From assembly GCA_045837725.1 (NCBI GenBank), contig JBEWZL010000197.1, positions 1 to 46,590 on the forward strand: 46,590 bases of DNA, written 5' to 3'. Made by a program: the position numbers and the translations under genes. Below, piece by piece: positions 23,578 through 35,260 of the stretch. The notes beneath the pieces were generated by a model. The model was not told the DNA's origin. It did no database searches and saw only the letters and a program-made list of their open reading frames with translations. Each line of letters begins with the position of its first letter. Positions within the stretch are counted from its first letter, which is position 1. This stretch comes from Vermamoeba vermiformis (taxonomy: Eukaryota; Tubulinea; Echinamoebida).

Positions 23578-24953
23578 ATGGAGAGAAAGAGAGGACCCAA
23601 ATTAAGAGTGCTTTGTTTGCACGGCTATATGCAAAATAAAGATATATTTCGCAAGAAGCTAGGGTCATTTACAAAGATGTTTAAAGAATGGGAATTTGGT
23701 AAGAACGGATCTGGTCTTCATAATAAAATATTAATTTAGTTCCATATATAATAAATATAACATTTAAATTGCAAAAATAAAAAGACAAAAATATTTATTG
23801 ATTTATTTGCAGTTTGGATCGACGCCCCGCATGTAGTGCAAAAGACAGAAGAAGGAGGTGCGTATTAAAGACCAGCATTATTATAATACATCCATTTTAT
23901 TTGCCTAAATTGTCATTCGAGTCAGATTCGATGTTCAACCGTCAAGTTGTTTTCTTCAACTGCTGTTTTTTGACTCATAAATACCTAACTATAACATATT
24001 TGTATTATAGAGGAATTAAGAGGCTGGTACACTGATCCTACGCAACAGTATTTTACGACAACGAAAATTTACGGATTTGAAGAGTCATTGGAGTACTTGA
24101 AGGAAGTTTTCAGGACTCAAGTAAGCATTATTAGTATATTAATTATCGATTTATAATAATTTAAACGACATCGTAGCTTTGTTGTTCGAGATCCTCAATT
24201 TTCTGTTGGATCTACTTTCTGTTAACTTAAAGTCGGTAATTAATATTAAAATAAGGGTCCATTCGATGGAGTACTCGGATTTTCGCAAGGAGGAGTCGTT
24301 ACAGGCATTTTATGTGGATTAAGAAATAATGATCCGAAAAATTATGCCCCGATCCAAGTTGAAACTGAAGTAGAGACGAAAAATAACAGTAAAAATAGCA
24401 TTAGTAATACTAATGAAGAAAAAAATACGACTAAGCCTGCTGAAGAAACAAACGGAGCTGAAATTTCAAACAGTACATCCGCTACAAAAGATCTGAAAGA
24501 AGAGAAAAAAGAAGAAGAAGCAAAAGAAAAGGTAAATATGCCTATATATAAGACTTATAGAGTTTCTAAGCTTAATGTAACATTTAATATGCAGCAGGAA
24601 GACAATCCATTCATTTTCAAGTTTGCCTTCATTAGCTCTGCTTTTAAGACCTCAGTACCGCAATGGGACTTGTATAAACAAATAGGTAAGTAGTATTATG
24701 ACCATATTCGAGTAATCTCCATTCTTATTTTTACGTTTCAGATCCGGATCTTATTACGCTACACGCGTACGGAGATCTAGACGACTTAGTTAGCCCGGAT
24801 AAGAGCTTATTATTAGCTATGCAGTTCCCAGAAAAGAATAGAACATTATTGCCGCATACAGGAGGTCATTACGTGCCGACGAGTAGCGCAGCTAAAGACA
24901 TCTACAAAAAGTTTAGTACGCAGCATGGATCCAACTTAAAACTCCGGTCTTAA
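23578..24953 (+). CDS. FSH1-type serine hydrolase (284 aa)
   Basis: Exons 23578-23698, 23813-23857, 24011-24120, 24256-24531, 24595-24685 and 24742-24953. The protein opens with LRVLCLHGYMQNKDIFRKK, the oxyanion strand of the FSH1/OVCA2 alpha/beta hydrolases. The nucleophile Ser is in GFSQGG (about residue 102), the acid in YGDLDDLV (about 227) and the His in HTGGHYVP (about 258), so the triad is complete. Between strands there is a low-complexity Glu/Asn/Lys insert of about 60 residues (about 120-180) that the family lacks. The fifth exon has a NAGNAG acceptor (GCAGCAG at 24591), so one Gln may be optional. Substrate unknown; relatives are short-chain esterases. Confidence 0.85.
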
Positions 24954-25086
24954 TGTCCTATAATACTTGTAATAAATAATAAACGATATATTGATTGAAA
25001 TCGGCTTTTATTTTACATTGTTAGTGAGTTTAGATTCGGATCTTGCTCTGTGATTGCAATTCAAAATTTTGAAATCGGGTTTATAT

Positions 25087-26352
25087 TTAGATTGAAGAAG
25101 CGTTGATCAACTTCATGATGTCGGTAGTAGAAACAACACCTTGAGGTCTCATCTCGCCGTCAACAACCCAAACTCTGTGGACCTTGGATTCGACCAACTC
25201 TTTTACGACGTCCTTGAGCTTAGTATCGTGGTAGACAACGACGGGCTTAGCAGATTGAGGGCTGTGCTTGGCCAAGTATTCGTCGACGCGAAGTCTGAAG
25301 CTGGGCCATTGTTCAGTGTAGAGGCCCTTGAGATCGGATGCGCTGAAGTTACCAACCAAACGACCGAATTCGTCAATGACGGGGACTGCAGAGACGTGCT
25401 CCTTGGCAATAGCCTTAATAGCGAACAAAACGGAGTTTTCCTAAACGAAATTGAAGTCAGTACGCGATCACATCCAAAACAAAAATGATTTCAGAATAAA
25501 TCCGATTATAGAGATAGCGCATTACTTACGTCTCGAACGCGAACAGGGCTCTCCATGCCCAAGCCGAGCTGCTTAATAGTCTTTTCAGCAACGTCCTTCA
25601 AGTTACCAAAAGTAAACTCTTCGTGCAATCGTTGCAAGATGCTAGTTTGAGATAAAGTGCCAGTGACTTGCTCAGTGCGGTCTAATATAACATAGGATTA
25701 GCATATAATTCGATTTCAAGAACGCAGAAGGGTCGAATCCAGTCAACATCTGAAAACTTACCAATAATAGGAACACGGTGAAGACCGCGAGAAAACAAGT
25801 TGATGACGAAGGTGCAAGCTTCGTTTTCGATAATAGGAACGTAAGGATCGCGGCCAGAAGCGTCTGTAAATCAAATTAAAGTTAGATCCAGCTCGTTTCA
25901 AATAAATTCATGAAATTTTAGAACGTACTCAAAATATGTCTAACAGTTTCGAGGGCCATAGCGCGACCAGCAATTTCGAGGCTCTTCAATTCGTTTTCCT
26001 TGAGTTGAGTGGCATCAGGGGCAACGGAAAGGACGTAAGTGGCCACATCCAAAGTGTCGACCATACCGAGGCACTTGTTCTTGTCCTTAGTGTCAATAAC
26101 GGGCAAAGAGGTCAATTTGTGCTCGGCCATAAGCTAAAAAATAATTAATTAGCACAATTCAAGAGAGATCAAGCTAAATTTTAATTTTTTTTGATCTGCG
26201 GGTCGCCTTATGACTTCAATTTATTATCTAATACTTACTGAAACGGCCTTTTCAATGCCTTCTTCAGCAGAGACAGTCACGACCTTGTGCTTGTAGTCCT
26301 TGAAATCAGCAATGAAGATCTCGTGGAAGAATTTGTGCAAAGGATTAGACAT
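25087..26352 (-). CDS. four-CBS-domain protein, AMPK-gamma/Snf4-like (308 aa)
   Basis: Exons 26239-26352, 25929-26133, 25762-25863, 25530-25681 and 25087-25440 give 308 residues with four CBS motifs in two Bateman pairs. Hallmarks are HKLTSLPVIDTKDKNKCLGM, the GLHRVPIIDRTEQVTGTLSQ pair, VSAVPVIDEFGRLVGNFSAS and KVHRVWVVDGEMRPQGVVST. The spacing and the LHRVP / VHRVWVVD words resemble the adenylate-binding gamma subunit of AMPK. Length is close to yeast Snf4. Codons are strongly biased to AAG, GTC and CTT, like the orphan gene at 4576, so it is probably abundant. It may be a true AMPK gamma or a free-standing nucleotide sensor. Confidence 0.88.
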
Positions 26353-26734
26353 GTTGTATTGTAGTGTAGTTATGAGGTGTTGTTCTTGTCGTTAGTTGTA
26401 ACGAATGAATGAGTGACTGTTGATCAATCTTGCGGTTTTATAGCCATTTTTTTTCAATAATTCTGTAGTTTTGTTCATGAACGGTGCTTGACAACAAAAA
26501 TCTTATTGAAAGTGGTCAGATAATGTTGCACAGGTTTGCCAAATCTTTAACTGAACAGCCACGCTTCACTGAAGGTCTTAGAACAACAAGTTTTGCGGTT
26601 AAACGTTTCCCCGCGCAAATCCAAATCTGCAACAGATGAAACACACTGCTTCAAATATCAAAATTAACGTCGATAATATTATCACAAAATATTATTTATT
26701 TACGTACACGTGCCCAAAAGGTTAAAAACAATCT

Positions 26735-27097
26735 TCAAACGAAAGCAGCAAATGTGGCGTCGTTCCATCCCCACTCCTGGCCCTTCTTTTCAGTGAAAAT
26801 AAGGTAGACACGCTTGGGATCGATGCCAAAATGCTCTTGCATAATTTTGGTAAGTGCTGCAGTGATTTTGCAATTATTTTCGTTGGTTAATCCACCGATG
26901 CTTTCAACTGAAACCTTGGCGGCGGGTGCGCTCGAGGCTGCAAAGTATAGACGCACGTTGGTATGAGTTTCGACCATCATCCAATCTTCTGGCTTGCCTA
27001 AGACAACTCCAACAGCTTTTGAGACCTCCGATTCGAACTTAGCCAACTTAGATTCGTCATCAACTTTAACAGACAAGCTAATTGTTATAAGAGGCAT
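26735..27097 (-). CDS. macrophage migration inhibitory factor homologue (120 aa)
   Basis: Single exon. It starts MPLITISLSVKVDD; removal of Met exposes the catalytic Pro of the tautomerase superfamily. An in-frame upstream extension exists, but the Pro rule decides the start at 27097. Typical MIF landmarks follow: GKPEDWMMV, then GGLTNENNCKITAAL and WGWNDATFA near the end, matching the NSTFA end of animal MIF. Length is slightly above the usual 115. It should form a trimer with keto-enol tautomerase activity. Confidence 0.9.
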   Translation of the reverse strand: MPLITISLSVKVDDESKLAKFESEVSKAVGVVLGKPEDWMMVETHTNVRLYFAASSAPAAKVSVESIGGLTNENNCKITAALTKIMQEHFGIDPKRVYLIFTEKKGQEWGWNDATFAAFV

Positions 27098-27361
27098 TAT
27101 GTAGTGGATTAGTGGTTTTTTGGTGCTGGTGCTACTTTGCGTAAAAAAAAAAGTGAAATAACAGAACAAAGGCAGGATCGTCTGACATCTTGACACCGAA
27201 GAGCTTTATCGCAAATTTACGGAGTTTAATCATACAATATTTATCCCGGCAGTACTGGAGCTTAACTAGTGTTCAAATTTTGAACATTAAGTGCGATTTC
27301 AGTTTGAACCAGATTCACATTTTTCAAAGTCTTTTAAACTAAGCTTAGTTTATTAATATAC

Positions 27362-30300
27362 TTATTCAAAACTGCGTTTAGACGAAGGTTTTCTTCGTTT
27401 CTTATTGATCGTTCGTTTTTTAAAGTCTCGTTTGCCGAGTTGATGTTGGGCCTCTTGGTTGTCATCTTCGAACGACACGCGCTTGGCTTTGAACGATTCC
27501 AAGGCATTGGTAAGTGCTAATTTCTCTTCAGCTCGGGCCTATATAACGATTCATTAGTGAGCTATACTTAATATTGATTATGTAAGTTTAAAAAATTCGC
27601 GCCAAATCAGATCTGAACACGGATCCAAAAACTTTTTTTGGTGCGCTAATTTAGTCGTGATATCGATAATATCATAATTATATACTAGTATAGTGTTATA
27701 TAATCCTATTTAATCGTTAAACTTACCAACAAAGCGTACCACTGGCGGTCAGTCAAGTCACCAGACTTTTCAAGCAATTGTAAGTCTTCCTATGATAATA
27801 AGAGTTAATATTAATATACAAAGTATCGTTTTTAAGATTAAATTAATATTTAACTTTAAAGTACCTCTAAGGTCGTGCCAAAACGCTTGAGGTGCGTGTT
27901 CAAAATGTTGTTCAATTCCATGAAGGCAGCTCGTTCAGTATCCTAATTAGAATGATTAATATACGCACGTCTATAATAGTTATATATTATTATCTTACGT
28001 CGTCGAACTGTTGCAGTGGATTCGGCAACATTGCGAGATTTCTTCGGTCGTCAGCTCTCAATTCATAGAGCTTGGCACGAAGTATAGCCATAATCTAAAT
28101 ATCATAGCATTAATTACGAAATAATTAGTCGACCTATGAGCTGTAACTTACTCGATCTGGAACACCATCCGAATAGACAAAATAATCCGTGTAAGGGTAC
28201 ATCGATTGGCCTCTAATAAGTCAAATATTAATACTAGGACCTTATTTGTACTGATTATAGTGCTTACTTAATAACTTTTCTAGCAGTGAGCCATTTGAGT
28301 TTAGTATCAAAATCTGGATCTTCGTCGTTCAAATTGATATTAATAGCAGCAACTTCTCGTTGATTTTTCTCATCTATTTGCAAATATCGATTAATACGGT
28401 ATTATATTTTAATAAGGTAAGTTAGACGTACCAACAAAACCCCAGATGCGGATCAATTCCAAGTTAGGAATACCAGGGCTGTAATCTCTGAAAATTTGAT
28501 CTCCTGCGTCCATATCTTCTTCCACGGTAAACACTAACTCGTTTGTAGCTTCATCGAGTACGAGATTGGTCTGAAAAAGAATCGTTGTTAACTCGTGACT
28601 TTCAACGAACTAGTAATGTCATCACGTGGTTTGACAGGACGTTGTTATTGATAAATAGTATGCCAATGAGTAGTATAATGTACCTTAGCACCAGCTTTGT
28701 GATTCATGAAATCTAGACCGGGAGCCAGGTACGCTTTGAAGCCCTCACCAGGGAGAGTTAGACCAACGGAACGTGTGAAGACAGTAACCCAGCCCCATTT
28801 GTAGTCTTCAAATGTATACTTCTCGGGAGTGAAGATATCAGGATAGTCCTATGAATACATTAGTACGATTGCAGGTGCCAAAAAAGTCTTAGCAAGATCC
28901 GAGGTGACACGTGTCAACAATTTGACGGATCTCGCTAGGTTTCGCCTTATTAACCTCGTATTTTATAATCCTTATACTAGTATAAGTACTTACGACGAAT
29001 AGACCGTCAACGAAGACTTCATTGTACTCGCTCTCAAATCCCTCGAGATCTGCAGCAATACGATCCAAAATGAACGAGCCTGTCAACTCTTCTTTGTCTT
29101 CTTCGCTCCAAAACATAGGCGTGTTATATTCCTTAGGCAACAATCCTAAATAATAAATAAGAGTCAATTAACGTAAGATTCGTATTTTTAAGATAAAATT
29201 TAATTTTGCCCTTGAGGCTATTGGAGCCAACTAAGGAGCTAAATTTACGTCTATAATTAGGCGGTAGATTTTATCGTGCTACGTACTTAAATACGGCCAG
29301 TAATAGGAGCTATTGCCCTTGTTTCTTTCGTACAACAGTACAACGACTAGCGCGGCACGGCTCTAAATCGATACAACATTAATATATAGTAAAAATGATA
29401 ATGAAAATATTTATAATTAATTAGGAAGTTATTCGTACCTGGTGCAATGCTTCATAGTTGACGAGGATCTCCCCGATCTCGGGGTGATTCAGTGAACTGT
29501 CCATGCTCAACAGCATTGAACCAGGTATGCGGAATATCTCAGTGCCGGCCTAATATCAGAATTAATATTTACGTTCGTATTATCATTCATTAGAGTCCAA
29601 AAATGTATCGTAGATCTAGCACCCAACGAGGATCTGAAACTTACTTCTAAGGACTTGTTGGCGACTAAACCGCGTCCCATACGATCAAATTTGCGCATAT
29701 CAACACCAGTCACTTGAACTCCTTTCTCACGCAACCATACAAAGAACTGTGCTTCGAGTTCTAGTGGATGTCGCGTTAGATCGGTCAATAATTTAGCATT
29801 AGCACGTTATAAGCTATTTTCGTTAAATATGGTAACCAATTAATGTTACAAAATAATTTAAAATAATAAATCTTCACGAGTAATAATATGACGGCAACAT
29901 TTTTGAACGGATGCGATTACATTTTTCATTGTTATTGTTTGTATTGTGCCATAGAAATATGACATTATTTTATTTAGCAAAAAATTACTATGATAATATT
30001 ACCTGCATCAGTAGGCTCCGTGGCGTTGTTCGACACCATAACGACTGCCGCGTCAGCAGTGTGATCTTCAACAACGACGTCTTCGCAATGAACCTGCAGT
30101 AATAATATTATATTTTAATATTTTAATACCAAATTGTCGTTAAATGTTGCTATAACGTTTAACCAAAAAAGATTCTTTGGATGCGGTGAAAATTAATATT
30201 CAATTTGAGTATCGTGCATTATTACGTAAAATTAAGTTCAAAAATTATTATCATAATTAAATAAAATATTTTGGATGATTTAAATTTCAATCGGATCGAC

Positions 30301-30406
30301 AAGGGCGAATATGTAGTGAGACAACACAGCGCTTCAGTGCAGTAGTACTACTTACAAACAACGAACAACCTAATATTATGGCCACAATAATTACGTTGAA
30401 CTTCAT
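27362..30406 (-). CDS. SETD3/LSMT-like SET-domain protein with signal peptide (493 aa)
   Basis: Fourteen exons: 30356-30406, 30003-30093, 29645-29760, 29439-29549, 29287-29362, 28994-29145, 28684-28848, 28432-28570, 28268-28373, 28152-28212, 27999-28094, 27865-27942, 27727-27789, 27362-27538. All junctions keep the frame. The SET core shows GRGLVANKSLEAGTEIFRIP, LKW-type spacing, DFMNH (the NH signature, near residue 250) and GDQIFRDYS. A helical C-terminal domain like the Rubisco-LSMT substrate-binding domain follows, then a Lys/Arg-rich tail. The first exon encodes MKFNVIIVAIILGCSLF, followed by VHC: a classic signal peptide with no other role visible. Members modify Lys or His side chains (actin His in SETD3), normally in cytosol, nucleus or plastid. 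Confidence 0.85.
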
Positions 30407-30633
30407 TGTTGTGCTCTGTTTGATCAACAAAATTTTAAATGAACACCGCCACTATCATGTTCAATCGAGGTTTTTGAGCGCTCAACTGGTCGTAATGAGT
30501 CATACTGATGACAATACATTATTTCGTGTATCATTTGCTCAACTTGCTGAACGACGCGAACAATCAGAAACTAAGACTGTTATTTTTATTAGTCAAATTG
30601 AATTGACTCTTGCACTTTATCAACCTTTTTCCG

Positions 30634-32810
30634 TTAATGCTCCTCATCACTAACCTCAAACAGGTCTTCTTCATCTGGCTCACTCTCAAACTCCTCTCCA
30701 TCATCACAATAAGCCATCAATTCAACAAACTGTGCCACAAAAGGACCATAATAAGTTGAAATAATACTTGCATCAACTAGCATTAAGTTATCTGGCATGT
30801 GTTGGGGAATGTGAGTGATTTGTTTGTTGGTGATAAACAAGTAAATGATCTTGTATTCCTCTGCCACATTTTCAAAGCACTTCTGAAGTTGGATGTACCA
30901 TTTTTGCACTTGCCAGAATGGAACTGTTGTTATTTTTTGGCCTGGTTTCTCCAAATGCTTCAGTTGTTTGACAATCATGATCTTTTGGTTGTCAACTGTG
31001 CGAAAGAACAGTCGGCCATCCACTAATGGATTGCCTGGACAACTCAAGAAAGAGTAGTTGAAGAATTGAGCTGGCTTGATCACACCATGGGCCTCTGTTT
31101 TGATGCCCTGCAAGCAAAATCAAAAACAAGAGCAAGAACATTCAACACTCACCTCAATTTTTGCAACTTTGGCCCCTTTCTTAATAAAGAGCTCTGTTTC
31201 TTGTGTACAATCAATGATCTCAAGTTTTAGCTTCAGCTCCATTAGCTGATGGTTCATGATGGCTCTAAACACATCTGATAGCTTACACACTTTGCCAACT
31301 GCAAAAATTGATGCTTTGACGTGCACTGGCTGCAAATAACATTACTTTGGCTTTGCAATGCAACAACTTACATCAAGTGCATGTTCAAGTTTCTTAAACA
31401 TCTGCCAAGTGAATTGAACACCAGGAGTTGGCAGTAATTCTACTGGCACCAGAGCATGAGGGTAGGTGCTGTGGAAGTTGCCATAAGTCTCATTAGCTTT
31501 GATGAGCTGATGGTAGGGCAGGAAGGGTGCATGTTTGTAACCACATCGATAGATGGTTCCTTGTACCTCCAGTTCATGAATCAACTGAACCATTGAGTCT
31601 TGCAACAGAGTTATTGGAGTACCTGCAAAGACAAAGTGCAGTAACTCATTAAATCCTTTTGATTGTTGTAACTGTTCATTTGACTGACATACATGTTAGT
31701 GATTGGTTACAAATGTCAACACTTACAATAGCTATTCTTGCAAACAATTCAGAAGTGATGAAGGAAGCAAGACTCTGTATTGACTCTTTGGTTGAAAGAG
31801 TTTCTATTGGAAATGATTCCAGGATATCAACAATGACATGAAGAACACGAGGAGTTGATGCCATCAAGAACAGGAGCCTTTTGAAGGGCACACAATCAAG
31901 CCATTTTGCATAGGTAGGTAAGCAATGCATAAATACAGCTTCAATGCTGTTAGGTGAAAGTGGAGGCAGTGAAATGAGATGATGTCCAAATGGAGATGAA
32001 TTAAAGATGTTCTGTAATTCTCCATAGACAGTGCCAGAGATAACAGGGAAGATGACAACATTGTCTTGCTTGGCTCTACATGCCATGTAGCTACCTATTG
32101 AATAGACTATCTCCCTTGACATTGATTTGCTTTGGTCTACAACATTATTGAACCCATCAATGACCAAAAGAATAGCACAAAGTCCTTCTGGTTGATGGTG
32201 TCTAATTGCAGACACCGTTGTGTCCAAATCAAATACATCACACAGGTCCCAGAATCTAGTTGTGTTGCAGAATTGAACTGCTGTGCAAGAGTAGAGAGCT
32301 TTGCAGGCCATGCGCAGACCAAGAGCTTTTGATGCAGTGTTGGCACTTTCAGATGGCAGCAATCGATCTGCATTACCAAAGTCAATGTAGATCTTGACAC
32401 AACTGGTTATCTAAAATGAGGATAAGTACTTTTGTCAAGATGAAGGACTTACTGACCTTTGGTGTCTTTTGAACAAATTCGTCACACCAATTGTGCATCT
32501 CATGGCAGATGTGTGTTTTTCCACTTCCACTGCCTCCAACAATAGCATAGAACACTTGAAAAATCTTTTCAACCTTGCCATGATTCATAACATTTGCTGC
32601 AAACATCTGAAGGGCCTTTGTTTGTGCTTCATGGCGATCAAGAAGTGGTGCACGTGTGTCTGTTGCAGAAACATCAGAGTGAATATTGACCCAATCTTTT
32701 AGCATTAAAATCAAAGCAACTCTCTCTTTAAAAGACAATCTGCAAATATCTGCATCTTTTACCTTGTTAGCAATGCAAGGTAATTTATACAAGATTAATT
32801 TGGATTCAAA
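30634..32810 (-). CDS. Crinkler-RHS-type (CR) NTPase/nuclease protein
   Basis: A multi-exon gene of about 2.2 kb. The N-terminal part is a P-loop NTPase: Walker A GGSGSGKTH (near 32520-32545), Walker B-like AILLVIDGF (near 32150-32175), then a helical region. The C-terminal part (30634-31107) resembles the restriction-endonuclease-fold tail of CR effectors (LVDGRLFFRTVDNQ, IMIVKQLKH) and ends in an acidic tail. No ubiquitin-like Crinkler header was recognised and the 5' limit is uncertain. Most of the gene looks whole, with perhaps one break. CpG is very rare throughout (about 12 in 2.2 kb by hand count), unlike every neighbour. Such proteins are held to derive from mobile elements and serve as effectors or in genome conflict. 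Confidence 0.7.
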
Positions 32811-33133
32811 TTTTAGGTTTGCAGATTAAGTATTTCAAATATTCAAGTAAGACATAATAGAATTTTATTCTTAGTAATTGGTAATTAAAATAATAATTTC
32901 TGCTAATATTAATTAATTCGGTGGCAAACTCTACGATTAATCCAATTAATTAAATTTCAATTACCGTTTGCATTTTTCTCCATGTTTTTCGGTTGCCGTT
33001 TAATCTCTTGTTTCGTTTTGCGTTGGAAAAAAGCGTAACAGCAGCGTTATTGTCACGTACGCTGTGCAAGAAACAAATAACAATCCTTATTAAGCTCACA
33101 CAAAATTTTTGCAGGCGGGCGAACGAAACCGAT

Positions 33134-34846
33134 TTATTTAAAGGAACAGCGATACAATCGAGGCATTTTGTCACTAAATTTCTTAAAATTTTTCGGCTTG
33201 CCGATTCCGCTCCGTGCTGACTTCGACACGAACGTTAAATGCTGCAAAGATGTCAAATGTGTCAAATAAACTCCGTGCAGTGCTTTTGAGCGGCAGACAG
33301 TTAACTTTGACAAGTTCGTTAGCGAACTCAATGCAAGAATTTTTTCTTCCGCGTCGAGTTTCCACAACATCAAGTTACACAGTTTCGTCAATTTTGGAAG
33401 GTATTGCCAAAAAAGGACATCGTTCATTGTGGTGCCGAGGTGCAAAACTTCCAAATTTGTCAAGGACGCAAGACACGTGTGGTGTTTAGCGAGGTGTTCC
33501 GATGTCAAGCGCACTTCCAAATTAGTCAATTTTGACGCGAATTGACTAATGTCGTCGAGAACTTCCGCTGGCATTGCAACCAAGGCAAGGGTTTCCAAAT
33601 TAGTCAATTTTGATATCGACCAATCATCTGTCACGTGGAACTTGCCTGCCATGATAGCAATAGTACTGGTCTCTAATCTCGTCAATTTTGTTAAATTTTG
33701 AATGCTCGTTAATGACGGCCTGTCGCCAGCAACTTGGACTTTCAAACTGACCAAATTTGTCAAATAGCTTAATGGACTATAATCCATGTGTTCTACTCCG
33801 TTAAATTCGTACAAAGCTATCTCTTTCAGTGAACCGTGAAATGCTGACAAAGGCTCGAGATCTAGCTCCGCACACGCGTACATTTCTAGTTGCGTCAAGT
33901 GCGTTGATTGAATTGTTGCAAAGACATTGCCTAACATTAAATTGTGCCAATGAAATGCTTCTAATGCTGTCAACGGTGCCAGATCCAGTTTAACGTCCAT
34001 AACATTCGCTGAACAAATTACTCCTAATACTAACTTTTTGAGTTTGTGCAATGCAGTAACGTGAACAAAATCACGCGTGATTGTTTCAGCTTTTAAATAT
34101 GTCAAATTGGTCAAGTTATAGTAGTCGTAGTAAAATGCGTTGTGGAGGACCAAATTTTGAATGGATGTCGTTAGTTTGCTTAACATGTTGTTGCGTTCAT
34201 TATAAGCTGTATCTGAATACTCAAGGCTCTTGATATTTTTGAATCGTGTTAATACGGTCAAGTCTATATTCCTCTTCTTTAGCGTTATACTTGTGACGCG
34301 ATCCGGATTTGGCAAAATATTTAACGGATCTTGATCTCTTAACATGTAATTGTCGTTATTGGTCAGTTCTTCGATATTAGTCATTTGGTTAATATCATGG
34401 TTATCATATTTTGCCAAATTAACTGCTCGTAGGTTGAGATAATCTCCTCGATCGCGCGTTGGAAAATGTGGAAACTCTACTAGGTTCTTCAGTCGTTGAA
34501 AATTAGAATAATGCTGAGTAGGAACTCTATAATTAACATATTGAGACAAGAAATCGAATGATAATGCCGTCAAATTTGATAATTTCCAGATGTGTTCAGC
34601 ATACGAATCCAACACTGTATCAACGCTCTTTTTGAAATGAAGGCCGAGATGAATATTTCCATAATTTTCAGCCAAATAATCGACTATCTCTGGCAGTTTT
34701 GAAGCTCTTGTAAAGTAGATGTTGAACGATGACATCTGTATCTGCTGTCGGTAATAGCTATTCGTCGCTCGCATTCGTACTTTTGTACCATAATCTAAGT
34801 TTGATAATATTATAGCGACTATTTCTCGTGGTAACTTCTCGTGCAA
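33134..34846 (-). CDS. F-box/leucine-rich repeat protein (570 aa)
   Basis: Single exon. An F-box lies at residues 1-38 (LPREIVAIILSNLDYGTKVRM). The rest is a series of short repeats such as LTNLTYLKAET, LTNLVSLKVQ, LTKLTRLETS and LTNLEVLHLG, the SDS22-like LRR pattern. It is the same architecture and gene style (intronless, minus strand) as the gene at 2111-3721, but the two are too far diverged to be part of the recent duplication. The likely role is substrate adaptor of an SCF ubiquitin ligase. The region between it and the CR gene (32811-33133) is AT-rich and empty. Confidence 0.85.
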   Translation of the reverse strand: MHEKLPREIVAIILSNLDYGTKVRMRATNSYYRQQIQMSSFNIYFTRASKLPEIVDYLAENYGNIHLGLHFKKSVDTVLDSYAEHIWKLSNLTALSFDFLSQYVNYRVPTQHYSNFQRLKNLVEFPHFPTRDRGDYLNLRAVNLAKYDNHDINQMTNIEELTNNDNYMLRDQDPLNILPNPDRVTSITLKKRNIDLTVLTRFKNIKSLEYSDTAYNERNNMLSKLTTSIQNLVLHNAFYYDYYNLTNLTYLKAETITRDFVHVTALHKLKKLVLGVICSANVMDVKLDLAPLTALEAFHWHNLMLGNVFATIQSTHLTQLEMYACAELDLEPLSAFHGSLKEIALYEFNGVEHMDYSPLSYLTNLVSLKVQVAGDRPSLTSIQNLTKLTRLETSTIAIMAGKFHVTDDWSISKLTNLETLALVAMPAEVLDDISQFASKLTNLEVRLTSEHLAKHHTCLASLTNLEVLHLGTTMNDVLFWQYLPKLTKLCNLMLWKLDAEEKILALSSLTNLSKLTVCRSKALHGVYLTHLTSLQHLTFVSKSARSGIGKPKNFKKFSDKMPRLYRCSFK

Positions 34847-35260
34847 GTAATCCTTCAGAAAAAAATTAAAATTAATGATACAATTGTGAGGTCGTCGAGC
34901 TATTCGTAATTAAATAATGCATATTTGTCAATACTATATATATGGCGTTTTCTAAATTCCAAACAATTAAAGTGGCGATCAGATTTGGGCAGATCGGACA
35001 AATAATTCACAACGTACCATCCTATTTCCACGAGAGATGCTCTTTCTCTATACTATACAACTCAATATTATAAATTACATATGGTCTGTGACTACATGAC
35101 AAAATAACAAAAGAGATTTTTTTGCCGTTACAAAAGCAAGCATTTTCGACCCGACTGAGTGCGCCAAAAGTATTGCTATAATAGTGACATTAAATAGTGT
35201 TTAATATTACAAAGTTAACAAGGAGAGGTACATCCAGTTTCGAAAGACCTGATCTGAGCT
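34847..35260. other. intergenic, no gene seen
   Basis: About 410 nt between the F-box/LRR start and the WD40 stop codon. AT-rich, with no coding signal. It should contain the F-box/LRR promoter and the 3' end of the WD40 transcript. Confidence 0.35.

Noticed and set aside
25141-25488. 115-residue plus-strand frame over the last CBS exon
   Set aside because: Antisense shadow of biased codons; the minus strand holds the CBS motifs.
25728-25740. GGGTCGAATCC, similar to a tRNA B box
   Set aside because: It lies in an 80-nt intron of the CBS gene, with no A box and no cloverleaf around it.
27098-27196. N-terminal extension of the MIF frame
   Set aside because: The family needs Pro directly after Met, so the shorter start is right; the extension is untranslated leader.
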